Below are positions 26,460 through 35,438 of a stretch of 64,000 nt of DNA, piece by piece. The position numbers and the translations under genes were made by a program. Numbering within the stretch: position 1 is the stretch's first letter; the number at the start of each line of letters is the position of its first letter. The notes under the pieces are model-generated. The model made no database searches, was not told the origin of the DNA, and saw nothing but the letters and a program-made list of their open reading frames with translations. The stretch comes from Rhizobium sp. P38BS-XIX (GTDB taxonomy: Bacteria > Pseudomonadota > Alphaproteobacteria > Rhizobiales > Rhizobiaceae). The stretch is from contig NZ_JABAIJ010000001.1 of the NCBI RefSeq assembly GCF_012641435.1, positions 1,302,001 through 1,366,000 of the forward strand. Direction: 5' to 3'.

Positions 26460-27087
26460 CGATCGAGACGGTCAATGAGGGATCGGCACCCTCGCCCCAG
26501 ATCTCAGTGCCATCGAAGACCACGGTATACACCCATTGCGGATTTTCGCCGCGGCCGTGGGCATTGTCATCTGGAAAAACGAACGACCCCTGCACGGCTT
26601 CGACAACGCCTGCCTTGGCGCGAGCATAGCGCGGCAGTCTAGTATGGCCGGTCGGATTGAAATTCTTGGTCCGCACATGATCCCCGACGGCGAAAATCGG
26701 GGCGGTCTCGATCGGCCGGTCACAGGGACCGCCCCTGGCCAAGACACCGTCGACCATATCAGCCTTCAGCACTCGCTTCGGCACGTTGCCCTGCTCGATC
26801 GTGTGACCGGCTCGTAGCTCCTCGGCCGTTGCAAAACCATGCCGCTCCAGCAGCATGTCGATGCCCCGCGTCCAAACCTCATAATAGCTGGCCGCAAGAT
26901 AATCGGCCGGCGGAATGTTTTCGCGCGCATGCCGGCTCTCATCGATGTTCCAGGCACCGAAGGCGCCGCAGGAAAGCGTGATGCCGAGCGCGCGCTTTTC
27001 CCATTCCGCATGGAAATAAGGCTCATTTTGCTCGGGCGCGACCGGGCCGAAGCCCATCTGGCCGCCGAGATCGTGCGGCCCATTCAT
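26428..27087 (-). CDS. nthB: Nitrile hydratase subunit beta
   Basis: 219 aa subunit that packs against the metal-containing alpha subunit and shapes the active site; the complex hydrates nitriles to amides. Family start [16 protein letters not shown], central [25 protein letters not shown], and the SH3-like C-terminal domain with [29 protein letters not shown] and [14 protein letters not shown]. The gene overlaps alpha by 4 nt (ATGA), so the two are coupled. Confidence 0.97.
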   Translation of the reverse strand: MNGPHDLGGQMGFGPVAPEQNEPYFHAEWEKRALGITLSCGAFGAWNIDESRHARENIPPADYLAASYYEVWTRGIDMLLERHGFATAEELRAGHTIEQGNVPKRVLKADMVDGVLARGGPCDRPIETAPIFAVGDHVRTKNFNPTGHTRLPRYARAKAGVVEAVQGSFVFPDDNAHGRGENPQWVYTVVFDGTEIWGEGADPSLTVSIDAWESYLERV

Positions 27088-27728
27088 AATGCCGCCTCCG
27101 ACATTCCGGCGACCGCCGTTCCGATCATGGCGTCACGGCTGACGAGATCGGCGAGCGCCGCCTCATCCATGCCCTCGGAGCCGGCGGGCCTCTCCGGGAT
27201 CACTAGATAGCGAAGCTCTGCCGTCGAATCCCAGACACGGATCTTCGTTTCGTGCGGCAACGTCAAACCGAATTCGACAAGCACGCTACGCGGATCGATC
27301 ACGGCACGCGAACGATAGGCCGGCGCCTTGTACCAGACCGGCGGCAACCCAAGCACGGCCCATGGATAGCAGGAGCAGAGGGTGCAGACGATCAGATTGT
27401 GCGTTTCCGGCGTGTTGAATACGGCGCGCATATGCTCGCCCTGTCGTCCCGTAAAGCCGAGACTTGCGATCGCCGCAGTCGCGTCGCGCCGCAGCCAGTC
27501 GGCAAATTCCGGATCGCTCCAGGCCTTCGCCACCACCTGCGCGCCGTTGCGCGGTCCGACCTTCGTTTCATAGGTCTCGACGATGCGATCGATCGCCGCC
27601 GGATCGATCAACCCCTTTTCCGTCAGCAGCGTCTCGAGCGCTTTCACACGCGCCTGCATGTCCGAATAATGGTTGTCGTGATGATGGTGATGATGAACGT
27701 CGTCATCATGCGAGTGGTAGTGCGACAT
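27084..27728 (-). CDS. nthA: Nitrile hydratase subunit alpha, cobalt type
   Basis: 214 aa catalytic subunit. The metal-binding claw is VCTLCSC (Cys115, Cys118, Cys120), with Thr at the second position, which marks the cobalt rather than iron (VCSLCSC) enzymes. The N-terminus is unusual: 10 histidines in the first 20 residues, including six in a row (residues 12-17). AGGAG lies before ATG 27728. It is the first subunit gene of an alpha-beta-accessory operon; a LysE-family exporter gene ends 23 nt upstream and may be co-transcribed. Cobalt transporter gene not present here. Confidence 0.97.
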   Translation of the reverse strand: MSHYHSHDDDVHHHHHHDNHYSDMQARVKALETLLTEKGLIDPAAIDRIVETYETKVGPRNGAQVVAKAWSDPEFADWLRRDATAAIASLGFTGRQGEHMRAVFNTPETHNLIVCTLCSCYPWAVLGLPPVWYKAPAYRSRAVIDPRSVLVEFGLTLPHETKIRVWDSTAELRYLVIPERPAGSEGMDEAALADLVSRDAMIGTAVAGMSEAAL

Positions 27729-27751
27729 GGTCGTCTCCTGTCTCTTGGCCG

Positions 27752-28345
27752 TTACTTTAGCATTGGCCAGAGACTGAGCACCAGCAGGACGGCCATGGTT
27801 ATATTGAACCATTTCAGCCGGACGGGATCGGACAGCCAATCGCGCAGGACAGAGCCGAAGCCGGCCCAGGTCGATACGCTCGGCACGTTCACAGCCGCGA
27901 ACGCAAAGCCGACGAGGAGAACCGTGAAGAGGTAGAGCTGCTCGTTGGTGTAGGTGGCCATGGCAGTGACAGCCATCACCCATGCCTTGGGATTGACCCA
28001 TTGAAACGCGGCAGCACTGATGAAACTCATCGGCTGTGCATCGCCCTCCGCCTCGCTCAGACTGCGGGATGTTCCGATCTTCCAGGCGATCCAGACGAGA
28101 TAGGCGCCGCCGGCAAATTTCAGCACGGTGTAGAGCACGGGCACTGTATGCAAAAGTGCGCCCAGTCCCAACCCCACGGCAATCAGTAGCACAAAAAAGC
28201 CGACGCCGATGCCAAGCATGTGCGGAATCGTGCGTCGGAAACCGAAATTCACGCCGGAGGTAAACAACATCATGTTGTTCGGTCCGGGTGTGATCGAGGT
28301 CGTGAATGCGAAAAGTAGTAGAGCCAGAAATGTATCCAGCGCCAT
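27752..28345 (-). CDS. LysE/RhtB family exporter
   Basis: 197 aa inner-membrane protein with about six transmembrane helices and the family signature [33 protein letters not shown] near the start, the conserved [15 protein letters not shown] in the middle. Family members export amino acids or related metabolites. I start at ATG 28345 (MALDTF), with AGGAGG 6 nt upstream, rather than at an earlier codon. The nitrile hydratase genes follow within 23 nt; whether it moves a product of that pathway is unproven. Confidence 0.92.
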   Translation of the reverse strand: MALDTFLALLLFAFTTSITPGPNNMMLFTSGVNFGFRRTIPHMLGIGVGFFVLLIAVGLGLGALLHTVPVLYTVLKFAGGAYLVWIAWKIGTSRSLSEAEGDAQPMSFISAAAFQWVNPKAWVMAVTAMATYTNEQLYLFTVLLVGFAFAAVNVPSVSTWAGFGSVLRDWLSDPVRLKWFNITMAVLLVLSLWPMLK

Positions 28346-28471
28346 GATGCCTCCTAGGACACCGTATCGTGACAAGGCGGCATCCGAAATTCTTCCTCAC
28401 GCGCACAAAAAAGTGACGACGCATGACGATGCGACATTAGTTCGCCGGCCATACGAAAGCCATAGGGCGAT

Positions 28472-28484
28472 TGTCACCGTGACA
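28472..28484. promoter_or_regulatory. Perfect short palindrome upstream of the aldo/keto reductase gene
   Basis: TGTCAC-C-GTGACA, 68 bases before ATG 28552 and about 127 bases before the LysE gene start on the other strand. The form is that of a regulator half-site pair. No regulator gene is adjacent. Confidence 0.4.
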
Positions 28485-28551
28485 GAGTGGGTGTCGATTG
28501 AAATCCAATTGAACGCCCCTATCCTTCGGTTTTCTTGAGCGAGGAAAGATC

Positions 28552-29397
28552 ATGCGCGAACCAATCCCCACCGTCACCCTCCCCTCCGGCATCCTGGTTC
28601 CGGCGCTTGGCCAGGGGACATGGAACATGGGTGAGAATGCCGCAAGCGCCCGGGACGAGATCGCCAGCCTCAAGACCGGCCTCGATCTCGGCATGACATT
28701 GATCGACACGGCGGAAATGTATGCCGATGGCGGCTCGGAAGAAGTGGTCGGCAAGGCGATCGAAGGACGGCGCGACGAGGTCTTCCTGGTCAGCAAAGTC
28801 TATCCCGCCAATGCCAGCCGCAAGGGCGCTGTCGAAGCTTGCGAACGAAGCCTGAGGCGCCTGAACACCGATCGCATCGATCTCTATCTGCTGCATTGGC
28901 GCGGCAACTACCCGCTTGCAGAAACGGTGGAAGCTTTCGAGGGCCTGAAGGCGGCGGGCAAGATCGAGGCCTGGGGCGTTTCGAATTTCGATGTCGACGA
29001 TATGGATGAGCTACTTTCCGTGCCGAACGGCGGCAATGTCGCGGTCAACCAGGTGCTCTATAATCTTTCCCGGCGCGGCATCGAATACGACCTTTTGCCC
29101 TGGTGCCAGGAGCGCAGCATTCCGATCATGGCTTATTCGCCGATCGAACAGGGCCGGTTGCTCCATCACCCAGAACTCATCCGTGTCGCCAAGACCTATC
29201 AGGCAACTCCAGCCCAGATCGCCCTCGCCTTCCTGCTGGAGCGCGATGGCGTCATGCCGATCCCGAAAACCTCGAACGCGCGGCGCATCGAGGAGAACCG
29301 CGACGCGATCGATGTCGATATCAGCGATGAGGATTGGGCCGTCCTCGACGCCGCCTTCCCGCCGCCGTCACGAAAGAAATCATTGGAAATGCTGTAG
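28552..29397 (+). CDS. Aldo/keto reductase, 281 aa
   Basis: NADPH-dependent TIM-barrel reductase of the short YeaE/DkgA-like group. Asp and Tyr of the catalytic tetrad are in [15 protein letters not shown]; Lys in VFLVSKVYP; His in [13 protein letters not shown]; the substrate-coenzyme segment is [13 protein letters not shown], and the nucleotide end is [25 protein letters not shown] precedes ATG 28552. It is divergent from the LysE/nitrile hydratase unit. Unrelated in length to the reductase at 4096. Substrate unknown. Confidence 0.93.
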   Translation: MREPIPTVTLPSGILVPALGQGTWNMGENAASARDEIASLKTGLDLGMTLIDTAEMYADGGSEEVVGKAIEGRRDEVFLVSKVYPANASRKGAVEACERSLRRLNTDRIDLYLLHWRGNYPLAETVEAFEGLKAAGKIEAWGVSNFDVDDMDELLSVPNGGNVAVNQVLYNLSRRGIEYDLLPWCQERSIPIMAYSPIEQGRLLHHPELIRVAKTYQATPAQIALAFLLERDGVMPIPKTSNARRIEENRDAIDVDISDEDWAVLDAAFPPPSRKKSLEML

Positions 29398-29452
29398 TCT
29401 TAACGCTTGCGCAATTGCGGACGGAAAACCTGCAGCTTTTCCTGCAATTGCT

Positions 29453-30487
29453 TTAGGTAGCCGCCTTCTGCTGCGCCACGATCAGGTCGATCGCCCGGAA
29501 CACATCCATCTCGCGCCAGTCGCTGGGATCTCGGTAGGTCGGATACAAAGAAAAGGCGGCAGCGGCAATCTGATCGACGGTACGCCGCTTCGTCCGACGG
29601 CCGGCGAGCGTCGCCTTGGTATAAACGCCGAAATGATCTTCGGTCACGCCCCAGCCCGCATAAAACGGCGCGGCATAACAACGAACCGGGATGCCCCTCA
29701 AAAGCGCATCGAACCCGAACTGGCTGGAGACCGTCCAGACCTCATCAACGACTTCGAGGACCGAGGCCACCGAGACGGCATCATCAAGCAACACGGCATT
29801 TCCCAGGGAAACGCCATCCGTAAGATACCCCTTACGAAGCCCCGCCATGACATCGGGATGGGTGCGGATCAGGCATTGTGCATCGCTTGCGAGCGCATCC
29901 GCCAGCATCTTTTCGAAAGAAGCTTTCGAGCCGAGCGCCCGGCCGACCGAGACATCACCGACGACCTGATCAACCAGCAAAATACGCCGTCTCGTCGTCC
30001 GCTCGATATTGGGCTGTCGGTGTGAAAGGTGATTGTACTTGGAAAGCTTGTGGCGAACGATCTGCTCGCGGATGCTGCGGCCGAATTCTCCGACGTCCCC
30101 CGCACCCTCGATCAATCGCTCGAGCCGTGACGGCCTTTGCGCATCGACAGGCAAGCCAAGATCATCGATGACGATAGACAGAGGAATGGCGCCGGATTTG
30201 CCGAGCCCCACCGAGCGCAGGAAGCCATCTTCCAGATGCCAGTGCCTGAGTTGACGCAGACGCGCGATACGGCCTGCGAGCTTGGCCGGCGCACGGCCGC
30301 CCCAGGATACGATGCCGCCTATCCCGGGAGAAAGAATGGAAGCAAGCTTCCGCGAGCCGAAATAATGTCCAAGCCACGGAAAATCACCCCGGACGAACAG
30401 GGCAGCACCAAGACGCATATCATCAGGCGGATGCCATGGCTTTCTCCCGATCTCGGGCAAAGTCTCGCCGGCAAGAACTTCCACCAT
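29453..30487 (-). CDS. Capsule polysaccharide biosynthesis (KpsC/LipB-like) protein
   Basis: 344 aa with one capsule-synthesis domain. Recognisable KpsC features: HLEDGFLRSVGLGKSG, the RLERLIEG region, ILLVDQVVGDVSVGRALG, CLIRTHPDV, VWTVSSQFGFDALLRGIPVRCYAAPFYAGWGVTEDH. KpsC enzymes add the first Kdo residues to a phospholipid and usually have two such domains in about 650 aa; this protein corresponds to one domain. GGGAG lies 3 nt before ATG 30487. It follows the ilvI-ilvN unit on the same strand after a terminator. No other capsule genes are near. Confidence 0.82.
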   Translation of the reverse strand: MVEVLAGETLPEIGRKPWHPPDDMRLGAALFVRGDFPWLGHYFGSRKLASILSPGIGGIVSWGGRAPAKLAGRIARLRQLRHWHLEDGFLRSVGLGKSGAIPLSIVIDDLGLPVDAQRPSRLERLIEGAGDVGEFGRSIREQIVRHKLSKYNHLSHRQPNIERTTRRRILLVDQVVGDVSVGRALGSKASFEKMLADALASDAQCLIRTHPDVMAGLRKGYLTDGVSLGNAVLLDDAVSVASVLEVVDEVWTVSSQFGFDALLRGIPVRCYAAPFYAGWGVTEDHFGVYTKATLAGRRTKRRTVDQIAAAAFSLYPTYRDPSDWREMDVFRAIDLIVAQQKAAT

Positions 30488-30540
30488 ATTCTCCCGCTGC
30501 AGATAACATCGCCGCCCCAGGCCGGGCGCAACAAAAGATA

Positions 30541-30579
30541 GAGCGGTTCAATGCTTCGCGGAAGCACTGAACCGCTCCG
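30541..30579 (-). terminator. Hairpin after ilvN, probable terminator
   Basis: Seventeen-base arms (GAGCGGTTCAATGCTTC and near-complement, one mismatch) with a 3-nt loop, 48 bases after the ilvN stop. Short T-runs flank it on both sides (ATCTTTT in minus direction). It would separate ilvI-ilvN from the KpsC-like gene. This kind of palindrome is frequent between rhizobial genes. Confidence 0.6.
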
Positions 30580-30626
30580 ATTTTTAGCGCAGTTCGTTAC
30601 GAAAGCCGGTCAACGCAGACGGCCTA

Positions 30627-31199
30627 TTACATTCCCTGCGAACCGCGGTTCATCGCGGCGATGCCGGTGCGGCACACTTCGATCAGGCCGAGCGGCTTGA
30701 TGATGGCGATGAACTGGTCGATCTTCGAAGACTTGCCGGTAATTTCGAGAATGAAATGCTCGACGGTCGCATCCACCACCTTGGCGTGGAAGGCATCGGC
30801 CAGCCGCAGCGTTTCTGCGCGCATCTCGCCACTTCCGGTCACCTTCAGCAGCGCCACTTCGCGCTCGATCGGCCGTTCCTGGCCGAGTTCGCGGGCGCGC
30901 ACCGTCAGATCGACGACGCGGTGAACGGGAACGATGCGCTCGAGTTGAGCCTTAATCTGCTCCAGCACCTGCGGCGTACCGCGCGTGACGATGGTGATGC
31001 GCGAAAGATGCGCCTGATGCTCGGTTTCCGAGACCGTCAGGCTCTCGATGTTGTAGCCGCGACCGGAGAATAGGCCGATGACGCGGGCGAGAACGCCGGG
31101 CTCGTTGTCGACAAGCACCGAAAGCGTATGGTTTTCCGCCACGGCTGTTTCCGGCGAAATGAAATATGCGGAGCCCGTGGGTTGAAGGTGTGCGTTCAT
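30627..31199 (-). CDS. ilvN: Acetolactate synthase small (regulatory) subunit
   Basis: 190 aa. Two ACT-type domains: HTLSVLVDNEPGVLARVIGLFSGRGYNIESLTV at the start and KVTGSGEMRAETLRLADAFHAKVVDATVEHFILEITG in the middle. It binds valine and mediates feedback inhibition of the catalytic subunit. It lies 85 nt downstream of ilvI on the same strand and is therefore in the same, attenuated operon. The name ilvH is equally used. Confidence 0.97.
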   Translation of the reverse strand: MNAHLQPTGSAYFISPETAVAENHTLSVLVDNEPGVLARVIGLFSGRGYNIESLTVSETEHQAHLSRITIVTRGTPQVLEQIKAQLERIVPVHRVVDLTVRARELGQERPIEREVALLKVTGSGEMRAETLRLADAFHAKVVDATVEHFILEITGKSSKIDQFIAIIKPLGLIEVCRTGIAAMNRGSQGM

Positions 31200-31284
31200 T
31201 ATCCTTGTTCCGTTTCCTCGGTTTTTGTTCGATATGCCGGAATGATCTGCCGGGGCGCAGCTCGCGCCACGTCCCGGCTATCGA

Positions 31285-33078
31285 TCAAACCAGCTGGCGG
31301 CCCTTTGCGTCGATCGCGTTGGCGACGGCCTCATCGGTCGCTTCATCAGGCAGCAGCATTTCATTGTGTGCCTTGCCCGAGGGGATCATCGGGAAGCAGT
31401 TGGCGAGATTGGCAACACGGCAATCGAAGATGACCGGCTTGTCGACGTCGATCATCTCTTGAATGGCGGCATCGAGGTCGCCCGGCTTTTCGCACCGCAG
31501 GCCAACGGCGCCATAGGCTTCCGCGAGCTTGACGAAATCCGGCATCGCTTCCGTATAGGAATTGGAGAGACGATTGCCGTGCAGCAGCTGCTGCCACTGG
31601 CGAACCATGCCCATGTACTGGTTGTTGAGGATGAAGATCTTGATCGGCGCATTGTGCTGGATGGCCGCCGACATTTCCTGAATGCACATCTGGATCGAGG
31701 CATCACCGGCGATGTCGATGACCAGGCTTTCCGGATGGGCGATCTGAACGCCCAGTGCAGCCGGCAAGCCGTAGCCCATCGTGCCGAGACCGCCCGAGGT
31801 CATCCAGCGGTTCGGCTGTTCGAAGCCGTAGAACTGCGCCGCCCACATCTGGTGCTGACCGACTTCGGTGGTGATGTAGGTGTCGCGATGTTTGGTCAGC
31901 TCATAAAGGCGCTGGATCGCATATTGCGGCATGATGACGTCGTCGCTCGGCTTGTAAGCAAAGGAATTACGCGCGCGCCAGCGGGTAACGTCAGTCCACC
32001 AATCGCCGAGACGATCGGCTGCGGGCTTCTGCGGCAGCGCGCGCCACAAACGAACCATGTCTTCCAGAACATTGCCGACATCGCCGAGAATGCCGACATC
32101 GACGCGGACGTTCTTGTTGATGGATGAGGGATCGATATCGATATGGATCTTCTTCGAATTCGGCGAGAAGGCATTCAGGCGGCCGGTAATACGGTCGTCG
32201 AAGCGTGCGCCGATGCAGACCATGACGTCGCAGTCATGCATCGCCATATTGGCTTCGTAGGAACCGTGCATGCCGAGCATACCGAGCCAATTCTTGCCGG
32301 ATGCCGGATAGGCGCCGAGGCCCATCAGCGTCGAGGTGATCGGGAAATCGGTGAGTTCGACCAGCTCGCGCAGCAGCTTGCAGGCTTCCGGACCGGAATT
32401 GACGACGCCTCCGCCGGAATAGATGACCGGACGACGGGCATTCTTCATCAGCTCGATCGCCTGGGTGATCTTGTTGATATCGCCCTGGATCTTCGGCTGA
32501 TAGCTCTTCTGAACGTGATGGGCTTCCGGCGGCGTGTAGGTGCCGGTTGCGAACTGAATATCCTTCGGAATGTCGACGACGACAGGACCCGGACGGCCCG
32601 TCTGCGCGATGCGGAAAGCTTCGTGGATGACGGCCGCCAGCTCGTTGACGTCCTTGACCAGCCAGTTGTGCTTCGTGCAAGGGCGCGTGATGCCGACGGT
32701 GTCGCATTCCTGGAACGCGTCCGAGCCGATCAGCGTCGTCGGAACCTGGCCGCTCAGGCAGACGAGCGGGATCGAATCCATCAAGGCGTCCTGCAACGGC
32801 GTCACCGCATTGGTCGCACCGGGACCGGAGGTAACCAGCATGACGCCGACCTTGCCGGTGGAGCGGGCATAGCCTTCGGCCGCGTGGCCGGCACCCTGCT
32901 CGTGACGAACGAGAATATGCTTGACGTCGTCCTGCTGGAAAATCTCGTCATAGATCGGAAGCACTGCGCCGCCCGGATAACCAAAGATGTGTTCGACGCC
33001 GTTGTCCTTGAGCGCCCGCAACACGATCTCCGCGCCTGTCATTCGATTGCTGCTCGCCTGATTATCTGTGCCGGTCAT
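31285..33078 (-). CDS. ilvI: Acetolactate synthase large (catalytic) subunit
   Basis: Thiamine diphosphate-dependent first step of branched-chain amino acid synthesis: two pyruvates to acetolactate, or pyruvate plus oxobutyrate to acetohydroxybutyrate. 597 aa. N-terminal HIFGYPGGAVLPIYDEIF, the catalytic Glu in RHEQGAGHAAEGYAR, the FAD region FEANMAMHDCD-like segment, and the ThDP/Mg motif GDASIQMCIQEMSAAIQHNAPIKIFILNNQYMG. I start at ATG 33078 (MTGTDNQ); an upstream in-frame codon would run into the attenuator. The gene is also known as ilvB. Expression is probably controlled by the leader at 33137-33251. Confidence 0.97.
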   Translation of the reverse strand: MTGTDNQASSNRMTGAEIVLRALKDNGVEHIFGYPGGAVLPIYDEIFQQDDVKHILVRHEQGAGHAAEGYARSTGKVGVMLVTSGPGATNAVTPLQDALMDSIPLVCLSGQVPTTLIGSDAFQECDTVGITRPCTKHNWLVKDVNELAAVIHEAFRIAQTGRPGPVVVDIPKDIQFATGTYTPPEAHHVQKSYQPKIQGDINKITQAIELMKNARRPVIYSGGGVVNSGPEACKLLRELVELTDFPITSTLMGLGAYPASGKNWLGMLGMHGSYEANMAMHDCDVMVCIGARFDDRITGRLNAFSPNSKKIHIDIDPSSINKNVRVDVGILGDVGNVLEDMVRLWRALPQKPAADRLGDWWTDVTRWRARNSFAYKPSDDVIMPQYAIQRLYELTKHRDTYITTEVGQHQMWAAQFYGFEQPNRWMTSGGLGTMGYGLPAALGVQIAHPESLVIDIAGDASIQMCIQEMSAAIQHNAPIKIFILNNQYMGMVRQWQQLLHGNRLSNSYTEAMPDFVKLAEAYGAVGLRCEKPGDLDAAIQEMIDVDKPVIFDCRVANLANCFPMIPSGKAHNEMLLPDEATDEAVANAIDAKGRQLV

Positions 33079-33136
33079 ACGTTTGTTCCGCTTGTCTGCT
33101 GGAGGTTTGGAAGAATGAAATCTCGATTTCGGGCAT

Positions 33137-33160
33137 AAAAAAAGGCCCCTTGGGGAGCCT
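33137..33160 (-). terminator. Attenuator terminator in the ilvI leader
   Basis: Stem AGGCTCC - CCAA - GGGGCCT (one T-G pair) followed on the minus strand by seven T. It lies 59 bases before the ilvI ATG and 34 bases after the leader peptide stop, the position expected of a transcription attenuator. Confidence 0.85.
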
Positions 33161-33168
33161 GTCATCTA

Positions 33169-33216
33169 GCGCATGGGTGGCTATCGCCGGATGGTTACAC
33201 CATCCTGCCCATGCGC
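33169..33216 (-). promoter_or_regulatory. Leader hairpins upstream of the attenuator
   Basis: A 9-bp pair GCGCATGGG / CCCATGCGC (33208-33216 with 33169-33177) encloses a second perfect 6-bp hairpin GGATGG / CCATCC (33189-33205) whose loop holds the leader stop codon. A ribosome stalled on the control codons would cover the 5' arm. I have not worked out the exact antiterminator pairing. Confidence 0.7.
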
Positions 33217-33251
33217 CTTCCCACCACGATAAGAACGATCGAGTTATTCAT
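33195..33251 (-). CDS. Branched-chain amino acid leader peptide (18 aa)
   Basis: Open frame MNNSIVLIVVGRRMGRMV, from ATG 33251 to the TAA at 33195-33197. Codons 5 to 10 read Ile-Val-Leu-Ile-Val-Val, six branched-chain codons in a row, the hallmark of an ilv attenuation leader. When charged tRNAs for these amino acids are scarce, the translating ribosome would pause there and let transcription pass the terminator at 33137-33160 into ilvI. It is too short to be found by usual gene calling. No strong ribosome site is visible before the ATG, so leaderless or weak initiation is possible. Confidence 0.85.
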   Translation of the reverse strand: MNNSIVLIVVGRRMGRMV

Positions 33252-33407
33252 GGCGCGAAGTGATAGACAGAAAATTTCCAAGCGTCAACGCGTGAAGCAA
33301 TAAAAAATCGCGCACCGCAGCGTACCCCATAAAAAGTATGATGTAGCGACAGGGTTTTGTTAAGCCGCATTCCCTATGCTCCCCCATCTAAAGCTTGGGG
33401 TAGCCGT

Positions 33408-35435
33408 TTGCTCAATAATGATCTGCAGACGTCGGGTAAGGCGGGAGACCTTGATCGCCGCGACAGACTGAAGCCGGGAAATCGCTTTCTTGGCCGCGTT
33501 GTCGCGTGCAATGGCTCGAGAGCCACGATCGCTGCCGTCGCCGAAGACGGCGGAACCGACCTCACCGAACTTTGGTCCGTCGGCAAGCTGATCTCCATCA
33601 GTGTGGGAACCAACCGCGTCGCTGCGCTCGTCTATTCCATGAACACCAACAGTATCGGCTGGGGCGAAGGACAGGACAATCTCTTTCGTATCGAAGTCGA
33701 ACTGCTGGGCGAAGTGCGAGTGGAGCCGGACGGCCGCGAAGAGTTTTCGAGCGGCATTTCCTCCTATCCCTATCTCGGCGCCATCGCGCACCGCATTCGC
33801 GCCGCCGACCTGATGCGCATTTTCGATGCCGGCAAGGGCAGCAGCTGTGTCATCGGCAAGCTGACGCAGGACGAGAGCATCGACGCCGCCATCCATATCC
33901 CCTCGATGCTGTCGAAGCATTTCGCCGTCGTCGGCTCGACCGGTGTGGGCAAGTCGACGGCGGTCTCGCTGCTGCTGCAAAAGGCCATCAGCGCCGATCC
34001 CAAGCTGCGGGTTCTCATCCTCGACCCGCACAACGAATTCGCCGCCGCCTTTCCAAGGCATGCCGTGGTCATCGATACCGATACGCTCGACCTGCCCTTT
34101 TGGCTGATGCGGCTGGAAGAGTTCAGCGAAGTCGTCTTTCGTGGCCGACCGGCAATTGCCGAGGAACTTGACGCGTTGCGCGATCTCATTCCTGAAGCGC
34201 GGCGCGCCTTCCGCGGCAGCGATTCAAGCCTGATGCGCCGTCAGACGGAAAAATCGTCCATTACGGCGGATACGCCGGTTCCATACCGCATGGCGGATCT
34301 GCTGGCGCTGATCGACGAACGTATCGGCCGCCTCGAAGGCCGGCAGGAAAAGCCGCACCTGCGCTCGCTGAAGATGCGCATCATCTCGGCGATCAACGAT
34401 CCACGCTATCACTTCATGTTCTCCAACAACACGATCACCGATACGATCATGGAGACCATCGCCAAGATCTTCCGCATTCCGGGCGATGGAAAGCCGATCT
34501 GCACCTTCCAGCTCGCCGGCATCCCCTCGGAAGTTATCAACTCTGTTGCCTCCGTCCTCTGCCGCATGGCCTTCGAACTGGCGCTCTGGAGCGACGGCGC
34601 GATCCATATGCTTGTCGTCTGCGAAGAGGCACACCGCTACATTCCCGCCGACCCGACGCTCGGCTTCTTCCCGACGCGGCAAGCCATTGCACGTATCGCC
34701 AAGGAAGGCCGCAAATACGGCGTCTCGCTCGGCATCATCACGCAGCGTCCCGGTGAACTGGATCAGACGATCCTGTCGCAGTGCTCGACACTCTTTGCCA
34801 TGCGCCTCGCCAACGACCGCGACCAGGACATTATCCGCTCCGCCATTCCGAACTCGTCGATCTCGACCACCAGCTTCCTGTCGTCTATCGGCAATGGCGA
34901 AGCCATCGCCTTTGGCGAAGCCATTGCCGTGCCGATGCGCATGCGCTTTTCCCGTGTCGATGAGCGGTTGCTGCCCAAGGCCAGCGGCAGCGTGGCAAGG
35001 ACGACCGAAGAATCTCCCGATACCGTCGATCTGCGCACGATTATCAGCCGCATGCGGTCGGTATCCGGCCCGGATATTTCCGCTCTGCAGCAAGGGTTCA
35101 ACGGCTCCGCAGAGCTGGCCGCCGACATCAGGAACACCATCGACGATACGCCTGCAGAGCCGACTTCGTGGCGCCAACCGGAAGCCGTATCACCGCCTCC
35201 GGAACCGTACCGCCCGGATATGCTGCCTCGTACGACAGCCCAGCCTGCTCCGGTTCAGACGTCGATAGACAGCAGGCTTTCGGAGCTCCGCCGCGAATTC
35301 CGTGGTGAGGAGACCTCGGCCACCCGCGCTATCCCGACGAGAGACGCGCCTTCGTCGCTGCGCCGCGAACCCGGTCTGTCGCTTCGCGACAGCATTCTCA
35401 AGAAGCCGCTCAGCAGCCTTTACGACAAGGATTGA
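33408..35435 (+). CDS. HerA-like ATPase (helicase HerA central domain family)
   Basis: About 675 aa. N-terminal HAS-barrel-like region (residues 20-140, GRVVACNGSRATI and GKLISISVGTNRVAALVY), then a P-loop ATPase: Walker A HFAVVGSTGVGKSTAVSLLL, downstream LILDPHNEFAAAF, and the Walker B / sensor region LVVCEEAHRYIP with GIITQRPGELDQTILSQCST. The last 150 residues are proline- and serine-rich and probably disordered. HerA works with nuclease NurA in archaea; no nurA is present here. TTG 33408 (GGGG 7 nt upstream) is my start; the frame is open to 33357. It converges on miaA with 3 nt between stops. Confidence 0.88.
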   Translation: MLNNDLQTSGKAGDLDRRDRLKPGNRFLGRVVACNGSRATIAAVAEDGGTDLTELWSVGKLISISVGTNRVAALVYSMNTNSIGWGEGQDNLFRIEVELLGEVRVEPDGREEFSSGISSYPYLGAIAHRIRAADLMRIFDAGKGSSCVIGKLTQDESIDAAIHIPSMLSKHFAVVGSTGVGKSTAVSLLLQKAISADPKLRVLILDPHNEFAAAFPRHAVVIDTDTLDLPFWLMRLEEFSEVVFRGRPAIAEELDALRDLIPEARRAFRGSDSSLMRRQTEKSSITADTPVPYRMADLLALIDERIGRLEGRQEKPHLRSLKMRIISAINDPRYHFMFSNNTITDTIMETIAKIFRIPGDGKPICTFQLAGIPSEVINSVASVLCRMAFELALWSDGAIHMLVVCEEAHRYIPADPTLGFFPTRQAIARIAKEGRKYGVSLGIITQRPGELDQTILSQCSTLFAMRLANDRDQDIIRSAIPNSSISTTSFLSSIGNGEAIAFGEAIAVPMRMRFSRVDERLLPKASGSVARTTEESPDTVDLRTIISRMRSVSGPDISALQQGFNGSAELAADIRNTIDDTPAEPTSWRQPEAVSPPPEPYRPDMLPRTTAQPAPVQTSIDSRLSELRREFRGEETSATRAIPTRDAPSSLRREPGLSLRDSILKKPLSSLYDKD

Positions 35436-35438
35436 CGG

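Noticed and set aside
33079..33165. 29-residue N-terminal extension of IlvI
   Set aside because: It runs through the attenuator terminator and is not like any IlvI N-terminus.
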